From positions 1,671,001 to 1,735,000 of the forward strand of contig JARHVA010002683.1 of the NCBI GenBank assembly GCA_037957365.1: a stretch of DNA of 64,000 nt. The letters run 5' to 3'. Below are positions 47,056 to 58,599 of this stretch, in pieces (position 1 is the first letter of the stretch; every line of letters begins with the position of its first letter). A program made the translations under genes and the position numbers. The stretch is from Torreya grandis (lineage: Eukaryota > Streptophyta > Pinopsida > Cupressales > Taxaceae). The notes beneath the pieces were generated by a model. It made no database searches. It saw only the letters and a program-made list of their open reading frames with translations, and was not told the origin of the DNA.

Positions 47056-47625
47056 TAAAATCCATGGACCATACACATATACAATAAACATCTATTCTAA
47101 TATAGACAATTAATAACATTAATAGAGCATAAAACTAGAAAATAGTGTTCACTATGTATGTGTAACATAAATATATCCTATAAAGTAGTATATCCATCTA
47201 TACAATGAAGGATAGAGATGTTAGCAATACATTTCTAAGAAATATATATCTCATTGATATAGGAGTCATAAAATGATATCAAATTTAAATATTATAACCT
47301 ATGTATAAGAAACCCTCAATTTAGGAAGGTTACTAGGTAGAAGTATTGGCCAAATGTATTAGTCCATATAATAGTCTATATATCTTACATAATATTCATG
47401 AATACTATTGAAATACGTGTGTGATAGAAAAAGAGCACAATATCTACTAATAATTAGATAAATAAAATATGAAAATTATGTAAAAATAGATTTACAATTA
47501 TGCTTTGGTCCTAATTTTAGATTTTTATAATATTAAATTATTATTTTTTACATTTTTATAATATTTGATTTTTTTTTACCTTTGCATTTTGAAACTTAGT
47601 AAAAATAGAAACTAATTATAATTAA
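47056..47625 (+). repeat. Third fragment of the AT-rich block
   Basis: AAAATCCATGGACCATACAC pairs with 4060 and 38098. Homology continues through TTAGTCCATATAA (about 47360) and GTGTGTGATAGAAAAAGAGC (47418). It extends to GCATTTTGAAACTTAG (about 47584-47600), then stops exactly where the gypsy integrase starts in copies A and B. So this fragment lacks the integrase. Confidence 0.75.
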
Positions 47626-48469
47626 GGATTTTAATGTAGAATAAAGTGTATTAATCTAACTAATTATTAATGTTTGTCTATGTGAAGTATGCACTAGAAA
47701 TGATATCATCACTATGTGTAAATAAAAAAAAATAAAAAATCAATTGTAGATGTGATTGTAACTTTGAAAATGTAAGAACATAATGAGCATGTAGAGGAAA
47801 TATTTTATTTTCTCGTCTAATCAAATGTACAATTTTTGAATTATGTATCATGTCTAACAATATAACACAAGAAAAGAATGTTTTTTAATGAATAAATATT
47901 GGTTTGTATACTAGAAAAATGTGAAATATCTAAAAATTGGCAAAATTAAGGATTTATGTGCTGAAATTTTGATCTTCTATAGAATTTTGCACAAGTCATG
48001 ATCAACTAACAATGAATGGTAGTGGTAAGTGATTTTATCCCTTACTAGTCAATATCATGATTGTCATAAAATATAATTTATAGTGAACATTGTTAAATCA
48101 AAGAGTTAAATATAAACTCAAATAAGTGATTTGGACTATTCATATATAGAAAGTGAAAAGGAAGAGAGAAAAATCTAAAACACCATAAGAAACAAAGGGC
48201 TTAGAATAAATTATTAAATTGAGTGTAGATGAAAATAATATAAGAACATAATGAAATAATCAATAATCTATGTAAAATCAATCGTTATTTTTTTATTGAA
48301 TAATTTGAATGTTTGTGATTATATTAAGTATAATATTTGTGTAAGTGCATGATGGTCATGGAGTTTTACATATATTTTCATTCCTATGTAGCTAACCAAT
48401 AAGCCATTGTACCATCTTTTTATGTAATCATAAATAGACCCAACCAATTAGATTTGAATTTTATTTCAT
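47626..48469. other. AT-rich spacer, nothing recognised
   Basis: No coding signal, repeat partner or RNA feature was seen between the block fragment and the decayed gypsy. Confidence 0.5.
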
Positions 48470-48479
48470 TTTCATTATC

Positions 48480-50465
48480 TACATTTGTATTTTCCTAATT
48501 TTCAGTTAACACTAAATATCCCACATGAAATTCTTGATTTTTTCCATATGCTTATTTGATGTGATATTGATAGACTTTGAGTTGTTCAATAACATGAATA
48601 CACTTTCCATCAAACATTTCTAATTCATGTCATTACTTTTCTTGTTATTCATTATCTTTGATTATGTCTTTAAGGGAAACCAGAAAGGATGTAATTTCAG
48701 TTTCAAGTGGTAATGCTAATTATTTAATATAAACAAAATATTATGGTGTGTCTTTTCAGATTATGCACACTTGTATGATATCCTCAGACTACATAAATAA
48801 TCAGATTGTGGCAATCTATTTTTTGCTTTTCAACTATTTTTTTTAAAATATTGTCAAGAGTTTTATTTGTAGCTTCTATTTGACCATTCTCTTTAGGATA
48901 ACATGGTATATAAAATGTGTGACAGATTATTTATTTTTAACACAATTTCTTAATTATTTTGTTTTTAAAATATAATATGTTATTTATAACAATAGATGAT
49001 AGAACACTTTAACTTGAAATATTATGTGAAATTAATAAGTGATAGGTATATCCACCTTTAGTGGACTATAAAGGTATGGCTTCAACTCATTTTTTGAAGT
49101 ACTCTACAACAATAATGATGGACTTTTGATAGTCTACTGATTCTATATTTAATTTTTCAATTACATCAAATCCCTTTGGAGAAAATGGATAAAGAAAATA
49201 ATAGGTTATAATTTATGTTATGAAGTGTGATTAAGGTTTGTATGATTTTGACATTGTGGAAAAATAATTTAATGATCATAAATTTTTTTACCATTGTAAA
49301 CTAATAACAACCTTATCATAGTAATTTTTGAGACATTAAATTAAAATTAAAGTTACCATTATGTGGACTATCATTTAATTCAATTATTACTAATTTAGAT
49401 TCTTAACAATTTAAAAATATAATAAATTTCCCATCAAGTGATATTTTAAATAAATATCCATAAATAAGAGAATAATGGGTAGAATCAATTTTTTTAATTT
49501 TTCTTTCATTGTGTGAAATATTTTATGGTTGATTTTATTTATATAAATATTTATATATGACTCTACCATTATAAATGAATTGTGATGTGAGTAACTACTA
49601 ATAGTTCTAAATATTCTACTTGTATTATCGATATTGATGAGATGGATAACTATTATGTATTAAAAATATCATGATTATCATTGGTATCAATAGACATTGT
49701 TGAAGCCAAACTAGCCTAGAAACTACATGTTAACTATATTTATGAGGTACGCTTTCTATATGAAAATATTCAAAATGTGTCGCTAACGACAATGCAATTT
49801 ATTTATATGGAAATTATTAATCACTAATTGAGGATATCAATATGCATTTATATATTCTATCTCTATTATGCATATTATGTATAAATACAATATCAATGCT
49901 TTGTACTCTGCTATATTATTTGTGTAAGAAATTTTTTAATAGTATGCAAATGGTATACGTTTTCATTGATGTATAACTAAAAAAATACCATTTTTATTTA
50001 GTGCATTAAGATCCATCAAAATGCATTGTTCAAATGTTCTCATCAATATGAAAATAAGTTAAATTATCTCTAAAATCATCATTAATTAGAAGTGTATTTA
50101 TTAGTGGAGTTGTCATTGGTTGATCTACAATAACATGTCCTTTAAATGATTTATATGAAATAAATTTTATATCAAATTATGTGAGTGATGTGATTCATTT
50201 ATCAATTCATCTTGATAAATGTTATTTATACATTAGAAATCTTAGAGGATCTAATCTTGTGATAACATGTGTTTCATTGTTTAGAATGTAATGTTGTAAA
50301 TTTTACGTTGAAAAAACTAGTGCCATACATTTTTTCCATAGTACTGTAATTATTTTCATAACCAACCAAAGCATGAATTATATAATATACTAAAATGGAT
50401 GTGACATGTAATTGAGATTGATAGTCCTATGTCGTTAGATGTGCTCACTTGTGAGGTTGTCCTTC
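48480..50465 (-). pseudogene. Gypsy (Tat type) RNase H and integrase relic
   Basis: RNase H linked to the polymerase is recognised from YSTMEKM (about 50345), a damaged THVI segment and SFKGHVIVDQPM (about 50130). A second RNase H follows: TMHFDGS (about 50020) and AEYKALILYLYIIC (about 49900). The presence of two RNase H modules is a known trait of Tat elements. The integrase core has DYQKSIIIVVEYFKK (about 49120) and, further on, YIPCYPKENGQIEATNKTLDN with LKKIVEKQ (48930-48830), including the catalytic Glu. Its end shows QLKVYQYHIK and EFHVGYLVL-like remnants (about 48590-48500). Stops are very frequent. Confidence 0.72.
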
Positions 50466-51329
50466 TTCATGTTCATCATCTACAATGTATCATTCTTCTA
50501 GATAGACATGTATCTTCCTTTCTCAACATTATACATTGAACTTAAAATATCCAAACAATCCTTGACATATTAATTCATCAAATTTCAAGTTACCAACATT
50601 TCAAAGGTCATATTGGAGAACAAAGTTAATGCTAGTATAATTAGTGAAACTCATTTAAGTGTAGATTTTAGATCATATCCAAATGTTGACTATCATATCA
50701 CCAAGTTCACCAAGCATCAATCTTGATGTGAATACAGAGGTTATGAGTGCACTTATCTAGCTATTGATAAATCTAGGGACAAATATTTAGGATGGTTAGA
50801 CCTTCAACTCTATTTATTATGGGGATATGCATATCACTCAACCAACACTTTATAGTTGTGCAAATATGCATTGTGGGGGGAACCTCTGACTGGATTCTTC
50901 CCATGGGTAATACGCGACTCTTAAATGGACAACTACCAATTAAGTTGCATTGTTAAAAATGTAATACTTAAAAATTGTGCTAACATAGATATAATAATAT
51001 ATAATACATTTATACCGAATTATCTATGCCTATCATGTCTTAAAAATACCAAGTGAATAATTATGAAGAATATTTTAAAACTTATAACAAATATGTATCT
51101 TTATCATTTTGTAACACAACTAATAATAATATTAGTCATGGATCTTTATCTTCTCAAAGAATTGATTTTGTTATTTATACATTATGTAGAGTTAATCTGT
51201 CTTTGACACATGGTGTTATAAGAATTATTTTTAGACCATCAAGTTTGATTTGTGTATCATATTAATTTGTATATCCAAAGTATGCATTGTTATTAGTAGT
51301 AAGAGGAAACCTATTTTTATCATAGAATG

Positions 51330-52430
51330 AAAGGAGATACTCATATTTAGAAAGATATTCTATGAGAGATTAATCATTAGAAAATTTATTCAATGTTTGA
51401 AGCTTTGGTGAAGTTATATTAATTACAATGTTCAGGTGTATCAACTCTATCATCTATTTATGATGAACCTCTTATGTTGGCTTAGGTTGTGATTTGAGTA
51501 AAAGTGTATAAACAATAAATGGCATGGATGATTTCATGTTTTATTGGCCTCACTCTTTATAATATCCTAGTCTTTTTCATCCTATTTCTTGAATTAATTC
51601 AATAGGATCAACAATACATCATTCATGTGTTCCTAACCCTTTTCTTATATGTCCCATTTTGGTAGATATGTAAACCCAAATCCATGTTGACCATAATTAG
51701 TTGATGATCATATCAAAGTAGTAGATAAAAAATTGGTCCATATAAATTGAATTTTTGGGTATGTAGTTGCATGTATAGAATATGATGATCCTTAAGTTGC
51801 ATGATTTCACAATAATTGAATGGTTTTGGTCCAATGGGAATTTATAAATGTATCCTTAATAAATTAAATTTATTCATGCATGAATAATATATGGTATGGC
51901 ATAAATTTCATAAATCCACTGTATTATTAATAGTATATTGTAATTTAGATCATTTGGTATAACTATATTTATTATTCTAGAAGCCAATTTTATACAAAAT
52001 GTAATTTATCATAATACTTCAATCCATTATAATAGAAAATATAATTTATCCTAATACTTTAATTGAGATATTATAATATTCTCGAATGTTCATGTTATAA
52101 TGAATTTTATCATTAGTTTCTTTACCCAATATTTTGATGAAAAATATGTTATAAATATTTAACCATGGTCAGTTATCATCCAAAATAATTTTGACAGCAT
52201 TATTTTGAATTTGCACTTGGATCTATAATGGAAGGTGTGAATGTATTATATTTTTTGGAAGTAAATAGTATTTTTTTAATGAAATATTTTATTCCATCCA
52301 TCTTAATGTATACAAATTAGAAGATATTTAAGGAGGTTCCACATCATTTGGTACCATTATTTATTTCAATTCCATATGAAAGAGATTTATATATAAGCAT
52401 TGTCCAAAGCAAACATAATAAAGAAACCTT
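51330..52430 (-). pseudogene. Gypsy (Tat type) gag-pol linker relic
   Basis: A minus-strand frame near 51640-51300 reads KGLGTHE, DPIELIQEIG and KRLGYYKE, resembling the glycine-patch-like segment upstream of the reverse transcriptase in Tat elements. It continues with SMPFIVYTLLLKSQPKPT. From 52430 to 51700 only AT-rich debris remains, and assignment there is by position only. Confidence 0.45.
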
Positions 52431-53029
52431 AGCATGGGTATGTTGTAAGATTTCAAAAATATCATACGCTATAGTTGATTTTTTGGAGATATAAGGTGTA
52501 TACATATAATATTTTAAAACTTTATAAATTGTTAATGCTTTTCTTAGTTATAGGAACCCATCGAGTCTTAATATCTCTAAGTACATGACTTAGAGGGTAC
52601 ACCAGGAAAGGGGTGGGAAGACCATTCATGATTCGTAGGATTGGTTTCCCCTATACCACCATTTTCTATCTACAAAACCTTCTCCTAAACACTTCCCTAA
52701 CACTTGTTTCCTCTCTTGCACACTTTCCCAAGTACTCAACGCCTTCATTAGCCCCTTCCTAAGCCTAAAACCACTTTTAATAGTTTACTTTACACTATCA
52801 AACCCATTGACGTTATACTCAAATGGATAAAACACATTTAGGGTCTAGGTCAGCCCTTGGCTAACTTAGACCAAGACATAATTTATTTTTATCAATAACG
52901 ATACAAAGTTGATTGGGCCGACCCTATTAGCTAAAATTTCAAAAAGGTTTATGATTAGATTCAACTATATATACACATAAATTTTATTCACTTAAAAGAA
53001 GAGAAGAAGAATAATATTATATTATGCAT

Positions 53030-53185
53030 CTATATATACATAATTAAACAAATTGACTCTGTTCCAAATTATTTTCTTTCTGCATAAGTCTACAAACATA
53101 GTCGATCCAGTCAACTCTGTTCATAGTTTTTTCATTAGCATACATGTTTTACAAACTCCATCAAACTAGTTGACTCTAGTAACAT
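53030..53185. repeat. Degenerate tandem repeat, period about 59 bp
   Basis: Three units aligned on ACTCTGTT/ACTCTAGT ends at 53063, 53121 and 53180. The middle unit carries ACATAGTCGATCC then AGTCAACTCTGT (53096-53120), the same core as the run at 54262-54480. Confidence 0.6.
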
Positions 53186-54261
53186 AACTTTGAATTATCA
53201 TTTGGACATCATAACATAAAAATTTGTAATATAAACATATTTAAACCCATTAAGATTAATTATTTCTCTCTCTATCATTTCAATTCTTCCTTTTTAGTAC
53301 TATTTTTTATAAGTTTGTAGTCTTTAAATTTGCATCCCTATAGACAACTAGGTTAACTCATTTGAAATAGTTATCTAGCATGTATTCTATCTAAAAGACA
53401 TATTTTACCTATTTGACGATGTTTTTGTAGATCTTTATTTTATAGAACAATAACGACCTAGTAAACTTTTTAAAACACTATTTAGTGTTTACATAAAATA
53501 TCACCTAAACTAAATCTATACTCTTCTCAATCCATAAATTAACCTCTTTTTAGTAGTAATTAATTCACCTTTTTTAGTTGTTTGCATGCTTAGAGTAACA
53601 AACATAGATTAATTAGGTAGTTTTTTTAATTATCATTTTAATCACACTATTTTTATCTTTTTAACACACTTACAAATCACTAAACATAAAAAAAACATTA
53701 AACATTTATCTTTCCAATGTCTACCTACTTGGATTTCATCATGAATGTAGACGCTGACTTGGTTTTTTATCCAAGTATAAACACATGGTTGATGGTATGT
53801 ATTAAAAAATCACCTGACACCATTATCATTTTGATATTTTGAAGTGAGGGATAGGTCCCAATACAAATATAGTACCATCATCAATACAGATCCCTTTTAG
53901 CCTAAACAACTTCAAAACAACCTTACATTGATTTCTAGTTCTTCATTACAACCAAATTACCATCACATAAAAACTACATTTAATTATTACTTAATAACCC
54001 TTAGGATCATAAATTGGTTAGCATTTACTTTCAAATTTCTACTTGCTCTTTGATCATTGTATGTTATATTGAAAAACTTACATTAACTAACATTGGTGCA
54101 AGGTTTGTGTTATGTGTTCCAATTGGATAAAGTCATATTAATCCATTTACTTATATGCTCAATTCCATTTTCTTAGATATTATCTTGTAACACCTTTTTG
54201 TATTTCAGAACACTATCATTTTTATTGACACATTGTCTTATAGACTGTGTAGCTTATCTAC

Positions 54262-54480
54262 CTGTAGTACATAGTTGACCTATCCAACTATGTCTCTTTA
54301 TCTCCCTATTAATTCCCTAGTTTAAGAAATACACAGTTGACCTATCTGACTATGTCTTCTTATTTTCTTAGTTTATTCCCTATTTAGTAGTACACAATAA
54401 ACCTATATGACTTTGTTCTCTTTATCTCTATTATGTTCCTTTGTTTATAGCATACATTCGATTAGTTTAACTCTGTATCC
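54262..54480. repeat. Degenerate tandem repeat, period 61-62 bp, with dyad core
   Basis: Four units with cores starting at 54269, 54331, 54392 and 54454. The first core is a perfect inverted repeat: arms ACATAGTTG and CAACTATGT around ACCTATC (54269-54293). The second (ACACAGTTG with ACTATGT) and later cores have lost part of the pairing. Between cores each unit has a TCTTTATCTCCCTATT-like pyrimidine stretch. Confidence 0.75.
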
Positions 54481-54568
54481 TTTTCTAATTTTGTATTTTC
54501 AATACCATTTTAGCTTCCTTTTCTCATCATGAATTTTTTATTTAAGGATAATATAGACTTGAATCCAT

Positions 54569-54873
54569 GTAATGTACCTAGGTAGGGGTATAATAGTATA
54601 TTAGTAGAATAGTGAATAATCCTACATGCATTAAAATGAAGAGTGGGGTAGGTAATAGATAGTATAAATAAAGGGGCATACAATGCTATAGATCATGTAA
54701 GAAGTGAATTTTAATTGAGTCTTGCTCAAAGGATGTATCCCCCTCGATGTGGATTGTGATACAGAGTTGTTCCTTCCATAAAAAGAATTGGTGTTTGTGT
54801 GTAATCAACATTTGATTTCAATATATATAGTTTGGATTATCATTGTGCAAATATGAATACCAGCTTCCTCTCA
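54569..54873 (+). repeat. 5' LTR of the short element
   Basis: 305 bp from TGTAATGTACCTAGG to CTTCCTCTCA. Shares with the second LTR the stretches GGTATAATAGTATA, ATAAATAAAGGGGCATA, AGAGTTGTTC, GTGTTTGTGTGTAATCAACA and ATTTCAATATATA. Confidence 0.85.
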
Positions 54874-54875
54874 TC

Positions 54876-54887
54876 TAGTATCAGAGC
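54876..54887 (+). other. Primer binding site of the short element
   Basis: TAGTATCAGAGC, two bases after the LTR, equals the initiator tRNA-Met site TGGTATCAGAGC with one G-to-A type change. Confidence 0.75.
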
Positions 54888-56128
54888 AGATTTAGTTCTT
54901 GTGGACTAGGGTGTAAGCTCCTATGATAACAATTTTTTGGTGTATTTTGCATCCATTCTGACTACACCAATGCATTTGTAGCACCTCAAAACATAGGTGT
55001 GCATATCTAGTTTGTCTAGTTCTAACATTTGAAGCTCAAGAAATCAAATCCACAAATTTATCAAGTACAAGTTTTGGTTATTGTTATGTTTTAAATCAAT
55101 ATATTATTTTAATTTTATGTCTAAAACATTGGATGAAAATATATTTAATTTGATTCCTCTCTTTGAGAGCTTTCCTAAAAGTATGTGTTTGCTAAAAATG
55201 GATGAACAAGGGACCTATGGCATGCATTTGAAGATAGCATTACATTCGGATGTGATATGCATGTTGCATAGTCACTGACCACTATAATTAACTATCAATG
55301 TAAATCACCTCATGTGAAAATGTTAAACCATGAGTACTTAACCACTAGTGGTCACTTTGAAGGTGATTTGGACATTTTATCACTCTAGAGGTGATATCTT
55401 TCAAACCATGAGGGTTATAAACCTCTAATATTTTTGTTGGAATTGTGATTATGATTTAGACCTAGTAATGGTATTTGATCATTTTTTGGAGCTCATTTTA
55501 TTATTAAAAAAAGTAAATTTTCTTTGGCAGAACCTTATTTTCTCTAGTTTGAAAGTACCTTTTTGGAGTCAAACTCGAGATCTATAAGGAATTTTTAGGT
55601 AACTTTTTTAAATGTATATTTTTTTAAAAATAATGTTTTCAAATGCTTGATTTATAGCTATACTAAAAATATTTATATAAATTTATGTTTATCCACTTTT
55701 TTTTAAGAATTAAGTATTGTAACTCAAAATTGCACAATTGTAAGTAGTGAGAGATGGAATATATCCTTAGTTGGCTCATCTAATAGCCTAATTTGTGTTC
55801 CCTTGTTCTATATTTGAGCATCTAAATGTCAAGATTTAAATATCTATGTTAGAATATAACCTTATAGCTAACATGTCTTCCATTAAGGTTATTTCATACA
55901 GAGCTCTCTATGTACTTCCATCGCATGCTATATTATTCGCATTAACACTATTCATGTCCATGTTTATATCCTAGTCTTGATAGAAGAAGTGGAATTAGAA
56001 ATAAATTCATGGAAAAGCTCCTATTTGGTCTTCAAACTATTTTTTATTTGTATGGTCTAGCCTTCATTTGGTCCTCCTCATATTTCTTATCATGTTTTAA
56101 GGGCAAAACATTTTAAAGGGGGATAAAA

Positions 56129-56425
56129 TGTAATGTACGTAGATAGAGGTATAATAGTATAATAATGAATAATCCCACATGAATTTGAATGAGGAGTGGG
56201 GTAGGTAATAAATATTATAAATAAAGGGGCATATGATGTTGTAGATCATCAAAGAATTGAATTATAATTGAGCCTTACTCAAAGGAGGTAGCCCATTAAA
56301 GTGGCTTGAAATATAGAGTTGTTCATTCCATAAAAGGAATTTGTGTTTGTGTGTAATCAACATTTTATTTCAATATATACAATCTAGATTATCATTATGT
56401 GAATGTGATTACTAGGTTCCTCTCA
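56129..56425 (+). repeat. 3' LTR of the short element
   Basis: 297 bp from TGTAATGTACGTAG to GTTCCTCTCA, aligned over its whole length with the first LTR and with moderate divergence. Confidence 0.85.
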
Positions 56426-56427
56426 TC

Positions 56428-56451
56428 TTGGTATCAGATCTCTGATACCAA
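56428..56451. repeat. Palindromic double primer-binding-site junction
   Basis: Arms TTGGTATCAGA and TCTGATACCAA are perfect reverse complements around TC. The left arm is the binding site expected after the LTR ending at 56425. The right arm is the same site on the minus strand, followed by TGTAACA-AAC-TGTTACA, which is also an inverted repeat (56453-56469). Confidence 0.85.
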
Positions 56452-56654
56452 ATGTAACAAACTGTTACACTAAAACCTTGAGACATTAATGAAATCTACC
56501 CATCAAGATCATAACATCACACCACATTTTTGAAGCCTAGACTCTGGGCTACATTTTTTATTGTACACTAAGATCCTATGCATGGACAAGTCCCAAAAAA
56601 AATTTCCATGTTAGAGTATCCACCCTCTTTGCAACTTCAACATAGGTGGAGACT

Positions 56655-56742
56655 CTAATATCAAATGAGAGGAACCTGGTATTCACATTCACAAATGATA
56701 ATCCAGACTGTATATATTGAAATCAAATGTTGATTGCACACA
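56655..56742 (-). repeat. Inverted LTR end of the same family
   Basis: Read on the minus strand, the sequence runs GTGTGCAATCAACATTTG, ATTTCAATATATACAG, CAGGTTCCTCTCA and then a decayed binding site (TTTGATATTAGAG). This matches the last ~90 bases of the LTRs at 54569 and 56129, in inverted orientation about 240 bp away. Further right the similarity is lost. Confidence 0.75.
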
Positions 56743-57229
56743 TTTTGATTTTTGATAGTTATTCTTTGAGTGAGCACTCTGCCATTTTATCATTTAGGTG
56801 ATAGCCATCCTTTGATGGAGTGGTATGTTTCTTTTAGACATGGATGCATATATTTGAAGCTTAGATTGAAACTATTTGTAAGGGAAAATTTGTGCCTCAA
56901 TACAATGGTTATGTGATAATAGGAAGGGGTATTAAATAACATGCGGCCATGGGATTCCATCTAACAAAAGATGAAAAGTATCCAGGAGAACCATGCCATG
57001 GGTAGAGCCATGGTACCCACATTTAAGATTGGATGAAAAGGCTTGATGGATAATCACACAAATCTGGTCTAACCACATGTCACTAAGAGGAATAGGTTAA
57101 GAGCATTAGGTAAGTTAGGAGTTGTTAAAATCAAAGGATGAGCTTAAGTTAGATAGCAGGGTGTGTTAGAGAGGCCTTAGCAATAGAAAGGTGAAAATGT
57201 GAAACATTTAGAGGTTTTGGTTTTCCTTC
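56743..57229. other. Region between inverted LTR end and gypsy pol
   Basis: No coding signal of its own. By position it could be the 3' UTR and 3' LTR of the minus-strand gypsy to the right, which would fit an LTR ending at about 56666. The LTR body cannot be verified, because the other LTR lies outside the window. Confidence 0.4.
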
Positions 57230-57249
57230 AAGGTAGGACAAACAATAGG

Positions 57250-58455
57250 CTCCTAATCCATACTTGTGGGTTATAATATAGGGTCTGAGCTAGTTGACGG
57301 CAAACATACCCCTTTTGGTTTTCTCCATGTTAGTGACATATTGGTTTTCTTTAAGGATAAGGTCTCCAATGTTGAATTCTTATATTTTAAAATGTTTGTT
57401 GTAGGCTCATTTGATATGATCTTGATAGATACGAAGGTGATTAAGGGCACCAAAGAGATGTTCATCAAGGAGTTCTAAGTTTGCCAATCATTTTTGATGA
57501 TAGTCAATTTTAGAAAGAATCTCCTACAAGGATATATGAAGAGATGGAATTTGGACTTCAAGAGGCATAACTACCTCAGCTCCAAAAACTAGAGAAAAAG
57601 GTGTAGCGCCCATAGTAGGTTAGATAGTAGTGTGGTAGGCCCATAGATCAAATGGGATATGGAGGTGCCAATCCTTCCCCAAAGCATTAAACACCTTGGT
57701 GAGTATTTTGATGAGGGTTTTGTTAAAAGCTTCACCCTATCCATTAGCTTGTGGATTATAATGGGAAGATAAAATTAGTTTGATGCCAAAATCCTTAAAA
57801 AGTTCCTAGACCTTTTTTTTTCTTCATGGATTTTCCATTATCAGTGATGATATTATGAGGGACGCCAAAGTGGTAGAGGATGTGATGGGTAATGAAGTCA
57901 ATGATTTTTTTAAATTTGAATGAGATCAACAAAATGGATTCCACCTATTTGGTTAAATACTCTATGGAAGTGATGATATATTGGTGACATTGAGAGGAAT
58001 GAGGATTGATCTCATCAATAAGATCAAGACCCCATTGTGAGAAAAGCCAATAATCTACTGATACCTAGAAACCATGAGGAGGTGTATGATGGAGGTTAGC
58101 ATGTTGTTAAAAATTTGATGTATTTCTTGGCATAGTCGCAAAAATCTTGATTAAGTGTAGGCCAATAGTATCCCAAGCAAAGAATATGCTTTGCAATAGC
58201 CAAACCATTGAATTGTCCTCCACAGATGTCATCATGTGTTTCCTTAATGGCATGAGAGGATTCATTGTTATGAAGGCATGGAGGAAGGAGGCCACTAAAG
58301 CCTTGTTTGTAAAGAATGTCCCCTTGTATTAAGTAGTAAGAGGTGCTTTGAATGAAAGCTCTATGAGAATTCCTTGAAAGATCAGGTGGAAGGATACCAA
58401 CATTAAGGTAGTTAAAGATTTGGTCATACCAAATGTCTAAATGAGATGTTTCCAC
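57250..58455 (-). pseudogene. Gypsy (Tat type) integrase
   Basis: The zinc-binding part is one open stretch (58455-58096) with DILYKQGFSGLLPPCL, IKETHDDICGGQFNG and YYWPTLNQDFCDYAKKY; the His pair and part of the Cys pair are visible. The core (58040-57640) reads SQWGLDLIDEINPHS, IITSIEYLTK and GVPHNIITDNGKS, so the two Asp positions are kept. The Glu region near 57740 is damaged. The C-terminal part (57480-57250) shows ALNHLRIYQDHIK and EFNIGDLILKENQ. At least four frame changes and several stops. Confidence 0.85.
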
Positions 58456-58599
58456 TTTGAAAATGGGAGGAAGATAGAAATTAAGGTAAGATGGGGTGAT
58501 AAAGTAGTGTATGGTGATAAATAGTTTAGAGTTAGTAGGTTGGGATGGAATTTGTGATGGAAGTTTCTAAATTTAATTATAGAGTGAGGGATAAATTGA

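Larger units (their letters stand above)
48470..52430 (-). mobile_element. Decayed Ty3/gypsy element, Tat type
   Basis: Minus-strand relic read from right to left: a gag-pol linker near 51660-51400, RNase H (about 50460-49850) and integrase (about 49280-48480). The reverse transcriptase that should lie near 51050-50500 is not recognisable. No LTRs were found. The level of decay is much greater than in the gypsy at 57230-64000, which has the same domain order and orientation. Confidence 0.7.
52431..54568. other. Non-coding region with decayed minisatellite runs
   Basis: No gene is recognised. A moderately C-rich stretch lies at 52560-52760 (CTTCTCCTAAACACTTCCC and similar). Two runs of a degenerate 59-62-bp tandem repeat sit at 53030-53185 and 54262-54480. 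The region may be the upstream part or LTR of the gypsy relic on its left, but I found no second copy to prove it. Confidence 0.5.
54569..56425 (+). mobile_element. Short LTR element without recognisable genes (LARD- or TRIM-like)
   Basis: Two direct LTRs (54569-54873 and 56129-56425) flank about 1.25 kb. A tRNA-Met type binding site follows the first LTR, and a purine-rich tract (AAAGGGGGATAAAA, 56115-56128) precedes the second. The longest internal frame (55081-55278, 65 codons) matches nothing known, so the element must have used proteins in trans. No 5-bp target duplication is visible, and the sequence after the second LTR again looks like a primer binding site. Confidence 0.78.

Noticed and set aside
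55081..55278. 65-codon frame inside the short LTR element
   Set aside because: No similarity to gag or pol and normal for chance in this composition; kept only as a remark under the element.
56428..56451. Palindrome as a transcription terminator or stem-loop RNA
   Set aside because: Its arms are exactly the tRNA-Met primer binding site of the adjoining LTR, which explains the sequence better.
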